Source: Pseudomonas reactans
Lineage (GTDB): Bacteria > Pseudomonadota > Gammaproteobacteria > Pseudomonadales > Pseudomonadaceae
DNA: 64,000 nt
Direction of reading: 5' to 3'
Assembly: GCF_013385825.1 (NCBI RefSeq)
Contig: NZ_JACAPG010000012.1
Span: 411,971-475,970, forward strand
Part shown: one piece after another, positions 41,760 through 49,656 of the stretch
How positions within the stretch are numbered: the first letter of the stretch is position 1
Layout of the letters: every line of letters starts with the position of its first letter
Made by a program: the position numbers and the translations under genes
The notes under the pieces: generated by a model
Database searches by the model: none
Seen by the model: the letters and a program-made list of their open reading frames with translations, nothing else
Told to the model about the DNA's origin: nothing

Positions 41760-43766
41760 ATGCGTGAGCGTTTATTAAGTTTGCCGCGCAGTTACAAGCG
41801 TGTCATGCAGTTGATGGTCGATGTGGTTTTGGTGTGGGTGGCGCTGTGGCTCGCGTTTGTCGTGAGATTGGGCATTGAGCAACCCATCAACCCGTTCGGT
41901 GACTACGCTTGGTTATTCATCGCCGCGCCGATCATTTCCGTTCCAATTTTTATCCGGTTTGGCCTGTACCGCGCGGTGATGCGTTACTTTGGTAACGAAG
42001 CGTTGGTCAGCATCTTCAAGGCTGTGGCGTTGTCATCGCTGGTATTAACGGTCTATGTGTATTTATACCGGCCGGATGTATTGGTCCCACGGTCATTGAT
42101 TATCAACTACTGGTGGCTCAGCTTGTTGATGATCGGCGGATTACGGCTGTTCATGCGCCAGTATTTCCTCGGCGACTGGCTACTCGCCGGTCAGCATGTA
42201 CCTTTTTTACGTCAGGACGATGACGCCACCAAGGTCGCTGTCTATGGTGGTGGCGCGGCAGGCAACCAGTTAGTCGCAGCACTGCGGTCGGACAAGTCAA
42301 TGCGGCCAGTTGCGATTATTGACGACGACCAAAGTATTGCGCGTCGGGTAATTGCTGGCCTCAAGGTTTACCCTTTTTCTGATATCGAACAGATGATTGA
42401 GGAAACAGGTGCTACCGAAATCCTATTGGCCATCCCATCGGCTTCGCGCGCCCGGCGCCGTGAAGTGCTTGCTGCGCTTGAACGCTATCCGGTACATGTG
42501 CGCACGATTCCGGGGTTCATGGATCTGGCCAATGGTCGGGTCAGTGTCAGCGACCTTCAGGAAGTCGACATTGTCGATCTGCTCGGCCGCGATCCGGTTG
42601 CTGCGCAGCAGGCTTTATTCGAACGCTGCATACGCGATCACGTTGTGCTTGTGACGGGCGCTGGTGGCTCCATCGGGTCAGAATTATGCAGGCAGATTCT
42701 CACCAGTAAGCCAACGGCGTTGATTCTTTTCGAGCACAGCGAGTTCAATCTTTACAGCATCCAGATCGAACTGGAAAAGTTGATTCAGGACAAAGGATTA
42801 AACCTGGAATTGGTACCGATCCTAGGCTCGATTCGCAACAGCGAACGTCTTCTGGACGTAATGCGTACTTGGAAGGTCAATACGGTTTATCACGCAGCCG
42901 CCTATAAGCACGTCCCCATCGTTGAGCATAACGTCGGTGAGGGGGTGTTGAATAATGTCTTGGGCACGCTGCTCACCGCTCAGGCTGCGGTGCAAGCAGG
43001 GGTGGAACACTTTGTATTGATTTCCACAGACAAGGCAGTGCGACCGACTAACGTCATGGGGTGCACTAAACGACTGGCAGAGATGACTTTACAGGCGCTG
43101 AGTCGCGAGCCCCAGCCGCTGCTGTTTGGTGAGCACTTCGTAAAGCCTTGCATCAACAAGACGCGTTTTACCATGGTCCGTTTTGGCAATGTGCTGGGCT
43201 CATCGGGCTCAGTCATTCCGCTGTTTCGAGAGCAAATCAGGAGTGGGGGGCCGATAACGGTCACTCATCCAAACATGACCCGCTATTTCATGACCATTCC
43301 AGAAGCTGCGCAGTTGGTCATTCAGGCGGGCTCGCTGGGGCAGGGCGGTGATGTATTTGTTCTCGACATGGGGCAACCGGTAAAAATCGCGGACCTGGCG
43401 GAGAAGATGGTGCATCTTTCCGGCTTGTCATTGCGCAGCCCCGAGAAGCCCAGCGGAGACATCGCGATCGAGTTCACAGGGCTGCGTCGTGGTGAAAAAC
43501 TGTATGAGGAATTGTTGATTGGGGACAACGTGACGCCGACCGAGCACTCGATGATTATGCGGGCCGACGAGGAGCATTTACCTTGGGAGCAGTTAAAATC
43601 CGCACTTTCGGCGCTCCTCGATGCTGTCCATTCGGATAACTATATCCGGGTCCGCGAATTGCTCGGCAGCACCGTGAGTGGTTATGTTCCCGAGTGCCAG
43701 ATAGTTGATCTGATTCACATGCGCCGTCTAGAAATGCTGGCGGTCCTTGATTCAAGCAGAGACTAA
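41760..43766 (+). CDS. wbpM: UDP-GlcNAc C6 dehydratase WbpM
   Basis: A 668-residue membrane nucleotide-sugar 4,6-dehydratase. The N-terminal half has about four transmembrane segments (within residues 15-120), then a CoA-binding-like Rossmann region (VAVYGGGAAGNQL), and the C-terminal catalytic SDR domain with VTGAGGSIGSEL. The catalytic pair is Met433 and Lys437 in MGCTK, as in WbpM. It makes UDP-4-keto-6-deoxy-GlcNAc, needed for D-QuiNAc and D-FucNAc and for B-band O antigen in P. aeruginosa. AAGGA lies about 10 bases before ATG 41760. GTG 41706 is an alternative start. Confidence 0.94.
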   Translation: MRERLLSLPRSYKRVMQLMVDVVLVWVALWLAFVVRLGIEQPINPFGDYAWLFIAAPIISVPIFIRFGLYRAVMRYFGNEALVSIFKAVALSSLVLTVYVYLYRPDVLVPRSLIINYWWLSLLMIGGLRLFMRQYFLGDWLLAGQHVPFLRQDDDATKVAVYGGGAAGNQLVAALRSDKSMRPVAIIDDDQSIARRVIAGLKVYPFSDIEQMIEETGATEILLAIPSASRARRREVLAALERYPVHVRTIPGFMDLANGRVSVSDLQEVDIVDLLGRDPVAAQQALFERCIRDHVVLVTGAGGSIGSELCRQILTSKPTALILFEHSEFNLYSIQIELEKLIQDKGLNLELVPILGSIRNSERLLDVMRTWKVNTVYHAAAYKHVPIVEHNVGEGVLNNVLGTLLTAQAAVQAGVEHFVLISTDKAVRPTNVMGCTKRLAEMTLQALSREPQPLLFGEHFVKPCINKTRFTMVRFGNVLGSSGSVIPLFREQIRSGGPITVTHPNMTRYFMTIPEAAQLVIQAGSLGQGGDVFVLDMGQPVKIADLAEKMVHLSGLSLRSPEKPSGDIAIEFTGLRRGEKLYEELLIGDNVTPTEHSMIMRADEEHLPWEQLKSALSALLDAVHSDNYIRVRELLGSTVSGYVPECQIVDLIHMRRLEMLAVLDSSRD

Positions 43767-43846
43767 ATTGCCACTTCCCGAATCGTGCAACAGGCCAAGC
43801 GGTCATCAGCACCAATAGCAAATTTTGGTTTGGAGTTTTTTGGATA

Positions 43847-44869
43847 ATGAGCTTTTGGTGGCTGATTCCGGCATTGGCCGGACTTTCTTTTTTTCTAACG
43901 GCAGCCCTGCGTCGCTATGCATTGTCGCGAAAGATGCTCGATGTTCCCAATGGGCGTAGCTCCCATTCCATTCCTACGCCGAGGGGAGGTGGCGTTGCAA
44001 TTGTGCTGAGCTATCTGGTGGCCTTGATTGGAGTGTTTGCGGGTGGCCTTATAGCTGCGCCTTTGTTTTATGCGCTCATAGGCGCCGGCGTATTGACCGC
44101 GGTCGTCGGATTTCTGGATGACCATGGGCATATAGCTGCACGCTGGCGATTGTTAGCCCACTTCGCAGCTGCGGGGTGGGCGGTGGTATGGCTCGGAGGC
44201 TTGCCAAGTATAAGTGTGTTCGGCTTGAGTGTTAACGTCCGCTGGGTTGGCTATGTTTTCGCGATCATCTATCTGGTTTGGATGCTCAACCTTTATAACT
44301 TCATGGACGGCATCGATGGGATCGCCGGCGTTGAAGCTATAACAGTTTGCTTGAGCGGTTTTCTCTTGTATTGGGTCAACGGTACCCCGGTTGAAGGTTG
44401 GTCGTTAGTTACGCTGGCCTGTTGCGCTGCAGGGTTTCTGTTCTGGAACTTTCCGCCAGCCAAGATTTTTATGGGCGATGCGGGGAGTGGGTTTCTTGGC
44501 ATTGTGTTGGGCGTATTGTCGCTTCAGGCTGCGTGGGTTTCGCCAACGATGTTTTGGGCATGGCTGATACTGCTTGGCGTATTTATTGTAGATGCTACGT
44601 TTACGTTGCTACGCCGTCTGATACGAGGTGACAAAGTTTACGAAGCGCACCGCAGCCATGCCTATCAGTTTGCGTCGCGCCAATTTGGCAAGCATTTACC
44701 TATCACGCTGGCTGTAGGAATAATCAACGTCTTCTGGCTGCTACCCGCTGCACTGTGTCTGATGTTTTACGATTTGGACGGTGCCACGGTATTAGCAGTG
44801 GCTTATGCGCCCTTGATAATGTTGGCCATTAAGTTTCGTGCGGGTGAATTGGAGCACAGTGCTGCCTGA
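43847..44869 (+). CDS. wbpL: WbpL-like undecaprenyl-phosphate glycosyl-1-phosphate transferase
   Basis: A 340-residue polyprenyl-phosphate transferase of the MraY/WecA family with about 10 hydrophobic segments. Catalytic aspartates lie in VVGFLDDHGHI, NLYNFMDGIDGIAG and KIFMGDAGSGFLG, and the cytosolic histidine-rich loop is AHRSHAYQ. It loads the first sugar phosphate onto undecaprenyl phosphate, starting the O unit. In P. aeruginosa wbpL stands before wbpM; here it comes after wbpM with an 80-base gap. It is the last gene of the O-antigen locus. Confidence 0.9.
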   Translation: MSFWWLIPALAGLSFFLTAALRRYALSRKMLDVPNGRSSHSIPTPRGGGVAIVLSYLVALIGVFAGGLIAAPLFYALIGAGVLTAVVGFLDDHGHIAARWRLLAHFAAAGWAVVWLGGLPSISVFGLSVNVRWVGYVFAIIYLVWMLNLYNFMDGIDGIAGVEAITVCLSGFLLYWVNGTPVEGWSLVTLACCAAGFLFWNFPPAKIFMGDAGSGFLGIVLGVLSLQAAWVSPTMFWAWLILLGVFIVDATFTLLRRLIRGDKVYEAHRSHAYQFASRQFGKHLPITLAVGIINVFWLLPAALCLMFYDLDGATVLAVAYAPLIMLAIKFRAGELEHSAA

Positions 44870-44951
44870 GTAGTACTGCTGCAGTGTTACTGGGTGTAAG
44901 CGCGAAAAGTCACACTGCCGTTATATTTAATATTCTGCAATGAACGCATTT

Positions 44952-44979
44952 TTGACAGTTCCCTGATATCACCTAAGTT
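44952..44979 (+). promoter_or_regulatory. Candidate promoter of the comEA-like gene
   Basis: TTGACA (44952-44957) and TAAGTT (44974-44979) are 16 bases apart, about 55 bases before the ATG at 45032. Confidence 0.5.
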
Positions 44980-44985
44980 TGGGAG

Positions 44986-45010
44986 GCAGCTTCGGAAAAG
45001 CTGCTTTCTC
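44986..45010 (+). terminator. Hairpin with T-rich tail in the comEA leader
   Basis: GCAGCTT, loop CGGAA, AAGCTGC, then TTTCTCTC. It lies just after the promoter-like pair, so it may be the terminator for the O-antigen unit or a leader attenuator of comEA. Confidence 0.45.
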
Positions 45011-45031
45011 TCATCATCATGGAACGTCACA

Positions 45032-45364
45032 ATGCAAACTACCTACCTTTCTTCCCTGATCTTCGCCTTCCTCACCAGCCTCTCCGTCACCACCACCGCA
45101 GCCCCTTCCATCAAGCCCGAAGCGCCAACGCCTATTGCCACTCAGATGTCCAAGGCCGAACAATCCGCCAAGGTCAACCTGAATGCCGCCGATGCCGAAA
45201 CCCTGCGCCGTGATCTCTTCGGCATCGGTGCCGCCAAGGCCAAGGCGATCGTTGCCTACCGCGAAAGCAATGGGCCGTTCACGGCGGTAGATGAGTTGTT
45301 GGAAGTGAAGGGGGTAGGCAAGGCATTGCTGGAGAAGAACCGCGAGAGGCTGACGATCAATTAA
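45032..45364 (+). CDS. ComEA-family helix-hairpin-helix protein
   Basis: A 110-residue small secreted protein. An N-terminal signal peptide (about residues 1-24, ending TTAAA) is followed by a charged linker and a helix-hairpin-helix pair from about residue 47: VNLNAADAETLRRDLFGIGAAKAKAIV and LLEVKGVGKALLEKNRERL. This is the ComEA/YbaV DNA-binding layout; ComEA pulls transforming DNA into the periplasm in competent bacteria. Natural competence is not shown for this organism. It marks the right border of the O-antigen locus in Pseudomonas. A bidirectional terminator follows. Confidence 0.88.
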   Translation: MQTTYLSSLIFAFLTSLSVTTTAAPSIKPEAPTPIATQMSKAEQSAKVNLNAADAETLRRDLFGIGAAKAKAIVAYRESNGPFTAVDELLEVKGVGKALLEKNRERLTIN

Positions 45365-45374
45365 ATCAGCCGGG

Positions 45375-45399
45375 AAAGCCGGTCACTGACCGGCTTTTT
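45375..45399. terminator. Bidirectional terminator between comEA and tetR
   Basis: AAAGCCGGTC, loop ACT, GACCGGCTTTTT: about nine perfect pairs with a T-run on the plus strand and an AAA/TTT start on the minus strand. The tetR stop lies within the loop. Confidence 0.85.
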
Positions 45400-45961
45400 C
45401 ATCCTCTGAAACCTGGGTTTTCAAGCTCTCCCGCACCACGTCCATGATCGTTCTGGCCAATGCCGGATCTGCGACACTCCTGGCCAGCACCAACGCTCCC
45501 ACCAGCGTCGACATCATTACCAGACTTTGCGCATCCGCCCGTCCATTCGTTAAAGCCGTTTCAATCTGCTTTAGCCGTGCGTCGAGTACTGCGTCCGTCG
45601 TTGCACTGTGCTGGCCCCTCAGGCCCAGTTCGGATGACATGGTTGGCAGCGGACAGCCTTGGTCCGGGGACGTCAGGTGCCACTCCGACAGGTAGCTATC
45701 AATAAACGCCTCCAGCGGCCGCTCCTGGCTGAACAGCATCTCGCAATGGGTATCCAGTTCTGCCGCAGCCGCCTGCAGCGCCTTCTCCACCAACTCATCC
45801 TTGGATTTGAAGTGGGCATAAAACCCGCCATGCGTCAGGTTCAGCGCCTTCATCAACGGCTGTAAGCCAGTCGCGCCGATACCGTCGCGTCGAAAGCGTA
45901 CGGAAGCCTCTTTGATGATGCGCTGGTGGGTCTGGGCTTTATGATCGGATGAATAACGCAT
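45383..45961 (-). CDS. TetR-family transcriptional regulator
   Basis: 192 residues. The N-terminal helix-turn-helix is visible as RIIKEASVRFRRDGIGATGLQPLMKALNLTHGGFYAHFKSKDELVEKA, where GGFYAHFKSK is the classic TetR recognition helix. The C-terminal ligand domain resembles the AcrR/NemR-like group (LSEWHLTSPDQGCPLPTM, GALVLARSVADPALARTI). GAGGCGG lies a few bases before ATG 45961; a longer frame to 46030 would overlap the divergent promoter region. No target gene is clear; the divergent GntR gene is 120 bases away and a palindrome TCTACGTCGTAGA at 46045-46057 could be its site. Confidence 0.88.
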   Translation of the reverse strand: MRYSSDHKAQTHQRIIKEASVRFRRDGIGATGLQPLMKALNLTHGGFYAHFKSKDELVEKALQAAAAELDTHCEMLFSQERPLEAFIDSYLSEWHLTSPDQGCPLPTMSSELGLRGQHSATTDAVLDARLKQIETALTNGRADAQSLVMMSTLVGALVLARSVADPALARTIMDVVRESLKTQVSEDEKAGQ

Positions 45962-46044
45962 AGGACCGCCTCGGTTACAGGCTGGCAGTTTAACCAACTT
46001 GAGTCTTTTTACACGCATGCACATTGGCATGAAACGTGATTACC

Positions 46045-46070
46045 TCTACGTCGTAGATTGTTCAACAATC
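46045..46070. promoter_or_regulatory. Two adjacent palindromes, including an FCD/GntR operator match
   Basis: GATTGTTCAACAATC (46056-46070) is a palindrome around one base and its centre TTGTTCAACAA fits the FadR-subfamily consensus T-N-G-T-N3-A-C-N-A exactly. Touching it is TCTACGTCGTAGA (46045-46057), also a palindrome. TTGGCA at 46024-46029 may be the -35 of the gntR gene, which would put both palindromes around its -10 and start. Confidence 0.6.
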
Positions 46071-46081
46071 ATGAGGTGCCC

Positions 46082-46726
46082 ATGACGCTCAGTTTGTCTT
46101 TAGCCGACCAGATTGCCCTGGAGCTTCGCGCCGACATCATCGGCGGGCGGTTGTTGCCGGGGATGCCGTTGGTCGAGGTAGAACTGGTGAAGGCTTACAA
46201 CGCATCACGCAATACTATTCGCGAAGCGTTGCATCGCCTGGGCCAGGAAGGGCTGACGCGTTATGTGCGCAACAAAGGGGTAATGGTCCGTCGTCTGCAA
46301 CGAGAGGAGGTGCGCGATTTGTTTGTCGTCCGTCGTACCTTGGAACTGCAGGCCATCGCCCAAAGCGGTCCCCTCACAGAAACCCAATCCGAACACATGC
46401 AAAACGCAATCGACGCCACCACTTTGGCCCGTGAGCGCGAAGACTGGCGCGCGGTCGCCACCCACAGCCTGGTGTTTCACCAGCAGATCGTCGGGTTGAT
46501 ACGCAGCCCCTTGTTCGATGAGTTTTTTGCCCAGGTCATCGCTCAGCTGCGTCTGGTGTTTTGCGCTGCGCCTGATGAGCAGCGTTTTCAATCGCCATGG
46601 TTGGAGCGCGACCGGGAGATTTTCACATTATTGGCCCAGCAGGATAAACCGTCGGCAGGGGAGGCGATGAGCTTGTACCTGGATGATTCGGAACGCCTGT
46701 CACTGGCCTTGTTTAACCAGCCCTGA
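46082..46726 (+). CDS. GntR-family transcriptional regulator, FCD subfamily
   Basis: A 214-residue regulator. The winged helix occupies about residues 1-70 (ALELRADIIGGRLLPG, then ASRNTIREALHRLGQEGLTRYVRNKGVMV), followed by an all-helical FCD ligand domain with conserved FVVRRTLELQAIAQ. FCD regulators commonly sense organic acids or amino-acid derivatives and repress their neighbours. The ATG has GAGG 5 bases upstream and a likely self-operator 11 bases upstream. The DUF1989 gene begins 15 bases downstream, so the two form an operon and the regulator probably controls it. Confidence 0.9.
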   Translation: MTLSLSLADQIALELRADIIGGRLLPGMPLVEVELVKAYNASRNTIREALHRLGQEGLTRYVRNKGVMVRRLQREEVRDLFVVRRTLELQAIAQSGPLTETQSEHMQNAIDATTLAREREDWRAVATHSLVFHQQIVGLIRSPLFDEFFAQVIAQLRLVFCAAPDEQRFQSPWLERDREIFTLLAQQDKPSAGEAMSLYLDDSERLSLALFNQP

Positions 46727-46741
46727 TCGAGGATCTGCACC

Positions 46742-47590
46742 ATGTACAAAGACTACCCGGCCGCTTATCAGGTCAGTAAAGGTTCCGCGTTGCAGGTCGA
46801 CACCGCGTTTTACGAACGCATTCGTGACCGAAAAGATCAACGCAGTTTGATTGAGCAGTTTGAGGTGCCTATTCGTACGGGCAGGGCATGGAAGGTGCCG
46901 GCCGGCCACGTGTTCCGCGTGACTACACCGGTCGGCCCGCAGGTGGGTGACTTCAATGTGTGGAACGCCAACGACCCTCGCGAACGTCTGTGGGCAGCGC
47001 GTACACGCCAATTGCAGGGTGCGCATGTCAGCACTCATGACCGGTTATGGTCGAACCTGCCATTCCTACGGCCTTTGGTGACGATCACCGACGATAGCCT
47101 GGCGAGCTACGGCATCGACGAACACGGCGGGCGCTTGCATGACTTACTCGGCACGCGTTGCGATCCCTATGTGAACCGCATGCTGACCGGCGAAGACTTC
47201 CATCACCATTGCCATTCGAATCTGACCCGCGCGGTTTTACCCCACGGTCTGACAGAATTCGACGTGCATGACGTGTTGAATATTTTTCAGTGCACCGGCC
47301 TCAATCACGACGATATGTATTTCATGAAGGCCTGTCCGGCGCAGAAGGGCGACTACCTGGAGTTCTTTGCCGAGATTGATTTGTTGTGCGCGTTGTCGAC
47401 GTGCCCCGGCGGAGATCTGTCGCTGCCGATGTGGGGGCCGCAGGCGCAGGATCCGCTGACGGTGTGCCGTCCGCTGGGGGTTGAGATCTACAAACTGGAG
47501 GATGAGTTGCTGAACGGCTGGCGCCAGCCGGAACGTGCTGCCTACAAGGGGCAGCACGGGTTGCATATTGCCAAGGCGGCTTGGGAATAA
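46742..47590 (+). CDS. DUF1989 (urea carboxylase-associated) family protein
   Basis: A 282-residue DUF1989 protein. Family elements are the cupin-like core FEVPIRTGRAWKVPAGHVFRV, DFNVWNANDPRERLWAARTR, the histidine-rich FHHHCHSNLTRAV and the cysteines in DLLCALSTCPGGDLS. DUF1989 proteins occur beside urea carboxylase and related amine or amidine degradation genes, and are thought to be metal-binding, but the reaction is not established. Here it is coupled to a GntR/FCD regulator and near an ethanolamine-permease-like gene, so a role in use of a small amino compound is inferred. Confidence 0.85.
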   Translation: MYKDYPAAYQVSKGSALQVDTAFYERIRDRKDQRSLIEQFEVPIRTGRAWKVPAGHVFRVTTPVGPQVGDFNVWNANDPRERLWAARTRQLQGAHVSTHDRLWSNLPFLRPLVTITDDSLASYGIDEHGGRLHDLLGTRCDPYVNRMLTGEDFHHHCHSNLTRAVLPHGLTEFDVHDVLNIFQCTGLNHDDMYFMKACPAQKGDYLEFFAEIDLLCALSTCPGGDLSLPMWGPQAQDPLTVCRPLGVEIYKLEDELLNGWRQPERAAYKGQHGLHIAKAAWE

Positions 47591-47598
47591 CCCAGGGT

Positions 47599-47766
47599 TC
47601 AGCGATCCTGCGCGTCCTTGGCATCCGCCTGGGCGTTGCGTTCGGCAACACGCTTGCGTTGTTCGTCGGTGAGTTCGACTTTGTTGGCGCTGTCACGCAG
47701 CATCATCAGCCCACCGACGATCGACCCGATCGCAACTACCATAATCAACCACGCATACCACGGCAT
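47599..47766 (-). CDS. DUF2897-type small membrane protein
   Basis: A 55-codon frame, ATG 47766 to TGA 47599, with AAGGAGAG about 6 bases upstream. The product starts MPWYAWLIMVVAIGSIVGGL, a single membrane segment, then a charged helix KVELTDEQRKRVAERNAQAD. This is the layout of the DUF2897 family of Pseudomonas. Function unknown. It ends 9 bases from the DUF1989 stop, convergent with it. A hairpin CCGTGGGA...TCCCACGG (47790-47811) lies just upstream of its ribosome site. Confidence 0.75.
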   Translation of the reverse strand: MPWYAWLIMVVAIGSIVGGLMMLRDSANKVELTDEQRKRVAERNAQADAKDAQDR

Positions 47767-47878
47767 AAGGCTCTCCTTGAGGCAGATTGCCGTGGGAGAA
47801 CTTTCCCACGGGAATAACTGCTTTGAGTGACGGGCTTTCTTACTAGTTCAGTGTAGGCCCGTTCTGCCTCTCAGTAGA

Positions 47879-49243
47879 TCAGAGCCCGGTCAACATCGCA
47901 TCTGCCGGTGCATCGGCCCGGTCTTGCGCAGTCATCTGGAAGTAGGCAAACCCCACCGCCATGAAGCCCAGGAAGATCAGCCCGATCAGCGCGTTGAACC
48001 AGGCCATGGCTACCAGGCACACCACCGCCAGTACCAGCGCAATGCCCGGCACGATAGGGTAACCCGGTGCGCGGAAGGTACGCTCCAGCAGCGGTTCGCT
48101 CTTACGCAGTTTGAACAGGCTGAGCATGCTCATGATGTACATCACGATGGCGCCGAACACCGCCATGGTGATCATCGCTGCGGTCAGTGTCATGCCGCCC
48201 AGGTTGATCAGGCCGTCGCTGTAGATCGCCGCGATGCCGACCACGCCCCCGGCGATAATTGCCCGGTGTGGTGTCTGAAAACGCGACAGTTTGGCGAGGA
48301 AAGACGGCAGGTAGCCGGCGCGTGCCAGGGCGAAGAACTGCCGCGAGTAGCCGAGAATGATGCCGTGGAAACTGGCTACCAGGCCAAACAGGCCGATCCA
48401 CACCAGCATGTGCAGCCAGCCAGAGCTGTCACCCACCACGGTTTTCATAGCTTGTGGCAGGGGATCGTTGATGTTGGACAGGGTGCGCCAGTCGCCCACG
48501 CCGCCGGCAAAGAACATCACGCCCATGGCCAGGATCACCAGGGTCAGGATGCCGCTGATGTAGGCTTTTGGAATGGTGCGCTTCGGATCTTTCGCTTCTT
48601 CAGCCGCCATGGCCGCGCCTTCAATGGCGAGGAAGAACCAGATCGCGAAAGGGATCGCAGCAAACATGCCAGCAATCGCGGGTGCGCCAAAGGTGTCCGA
48701 GCCGGCCCAGCCGTTCAGGGCGAAGTTGCTGAAGCTGAACGCAGGTGCGACGACGCCCATGAACACCAGCAGTTCGGCGACGGCGAGCACGCACACCACC
48801 AATTCAAAGGTGGCGGCGAGTTTCACGCCGAGGATGTTCAGGCCCATGAACACGACATAGGCCCCAACGGCTGCGTGTTTTGGGTCCAGCGCGGGAAACT
48901 GCACATTCAGATAGGCGCCGATGGCCAATGCGATCGCAGGCGGTGCGAAGACGAATTCGATCAAGGTCGCAAGCCCGGCGATCAGGCCACCTTTCTCACC
49001 GAAGGCGCGACGGCTGTAGGCAAACGGGCCTCCTGCGTGAGGAATAGCCGTGGTCAGCTCGGTGAAACTGAAGATGAAACAGGTGTACATCGCGGCGACC
49101 ATCAACGAGGTCACCAAGAAGCCCAGCGTCCCGGCCACACCCCAGCCATAACTCCAGCCGAAGTATTCGCCGGAAATCACCAGCCCGACGGCGATGCCCC
49201 ATAAATGCAGGGTGCCCAAAGTGGGTTTGAGTTGTGTGTTCAT
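47879..49243 (-). CDS. eat: Ethanolamine permease (APC superfamily)
   Basis: A 454-residue amino acid-polyamine-organocation permease with about 12 membrane segments. The start MNTQLKPTLGTLHLWGIAVG and the stretch VISGEYFGWSYGWGVAG are typical of the ethanolamine permease family; FFLAIEGAAMAAEEAKDPKRTIPKAY is the conserved cytoplasmic loop of APC carriers. GGGAG lies 9 bases before ATG 49243; the frame up to 49546 is not needed. A close match to the sigma-54 promoter consensus lies 42-57 bases upstream. Eut ammonia-lyase genes are not in the window, so the substrate is by family only. Confidence 0.85.
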   Translation of the reverse strand: MNTQLKPTLGTLHLWGIAVGLVISGEYFGWSYGWGVAGTLGFLVTSLMVAAMYTCFIFSFTELTTAIPHAGGPFAYSRRAFGEKGGLIAGLATLIEFVFAPPAIALAIGAYLNVQFPALDPKHAAVGAYVVFMGLNILGVKLAATFELVVCVLAVAELLVFMGVVAPAFSFSNFALNGWAGSDTFGAPAIAGMFAAIPFAIWFFLAIEGAAMAAEEAKDPKRTIPKAYISGILTLVILAMGVMFFAGGVGDWRTLSNINDPLPQAMKTVVGDSSGWLHMLVWIGLFGLVASFHGIILGYSRQFFALARAGYLPSFLAKLSRFQTPHRAIIAGGVVGIAAIYSDGLINLGGMTLTAAMITMAVFGAIVMYIMSMLSLFKLRKSEPLLERTFRAPGYPIVPGIALVLAVVCLVAMAWFNALIGLIFLGFMAVGFAYFQMTAQDRADAPADAMLTGL

Positions 49244-49284
49244 TGTGTTGCTCTCCCTGAACCGGTTGGAATGATTCAAGGTGT

Positions 49285-49300
49285 TGCAGCGGACATGCCA
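49285..49300 (-). promoter_or_regulatory. Candidate sigma-54 promoter of the ethanolamine permease gene
   Basis: On the minus strand TGGCATGTCCGCTGCA matches the consensus TGGCACG-N4-TTGCA at all but two positions, with the correct GG to GC spacing. It would place the start of transcription about 30 bases before the ATG. IHF, encoded at 17255, is often needed at such promoters. Confidence 0.6.
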
Positions 49301-49410
49301 GGATGGGAATGATTGTCGTAAAGCTGCGCAACTGTCGCCACGGGAACGGTTTGGCGTTTGAAATTTGCCCGCTTTGCACCAGATAGGTGCTGTGTTGACT
49401 GAGCTGGCGC

Positions 49411-49499
49411 CTTCGCGGGCAAGCCCGCTCCCACACTCGACCGAGTTGTCATGGCGAGCGGTGATCAAAGTGTGGGAGCCGGGCTTGCCCGCGATGAGG
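49411..49499. repeat. REP doublet, family with core GGGCAAGCCCG
   Basis: CCTTCGCGGGCAAGCCCGCT begins at about 49410 and its inverted partner, GTGGGAGCCGGGCTTGCCCG, ends at about 49499. It separates the divergent permease and kdp genes. Confidence 0.9.
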
Positions 49500-49547
49500 C
49501 CCTCCCATTCAACAAAAACCCCCCTGTAAACCCCGCATAAACCCACT

Positions 49548-49600
49548 CTTTACGCCGTCTTTACGCCCTGCCTGCTCCCTCGCTCTCGTTCCTTTACGCC
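49548..49600 (+). promoter_or_regulatory. Three direct repeats upstream of kdpF, possible KdpE operator
   Basis: CTTTACGCC occurs at 49548-49556, 49559-49567 and 49592-49600. The starts are 11 and 33 bases apart, whole multiples of one helical turn. GACAAT at 49610-49615 may be the -10. KdpE of E. coli binds direct TTTA-type repeats upstream of kdpFABC, so these are the best candidate here. Confidence 0.5.
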
Positions 49601-49656
49601 ACTCCTGCCGACAATTGCCCCACACGCGGCACTCGCCGCTAAACGGAGAGACTTCC

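Larger units (their letters stand above)
49244..49656. other. Region between the permease and kdpF
   Basis: About 410 bases with no credible gene. It holds the sigma-54-like promoter of the permease (49285-49300), a REP doublet (49411-49499) and the kdp promoter region with direct repeats (49548-49600). Confidence 0.6.
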
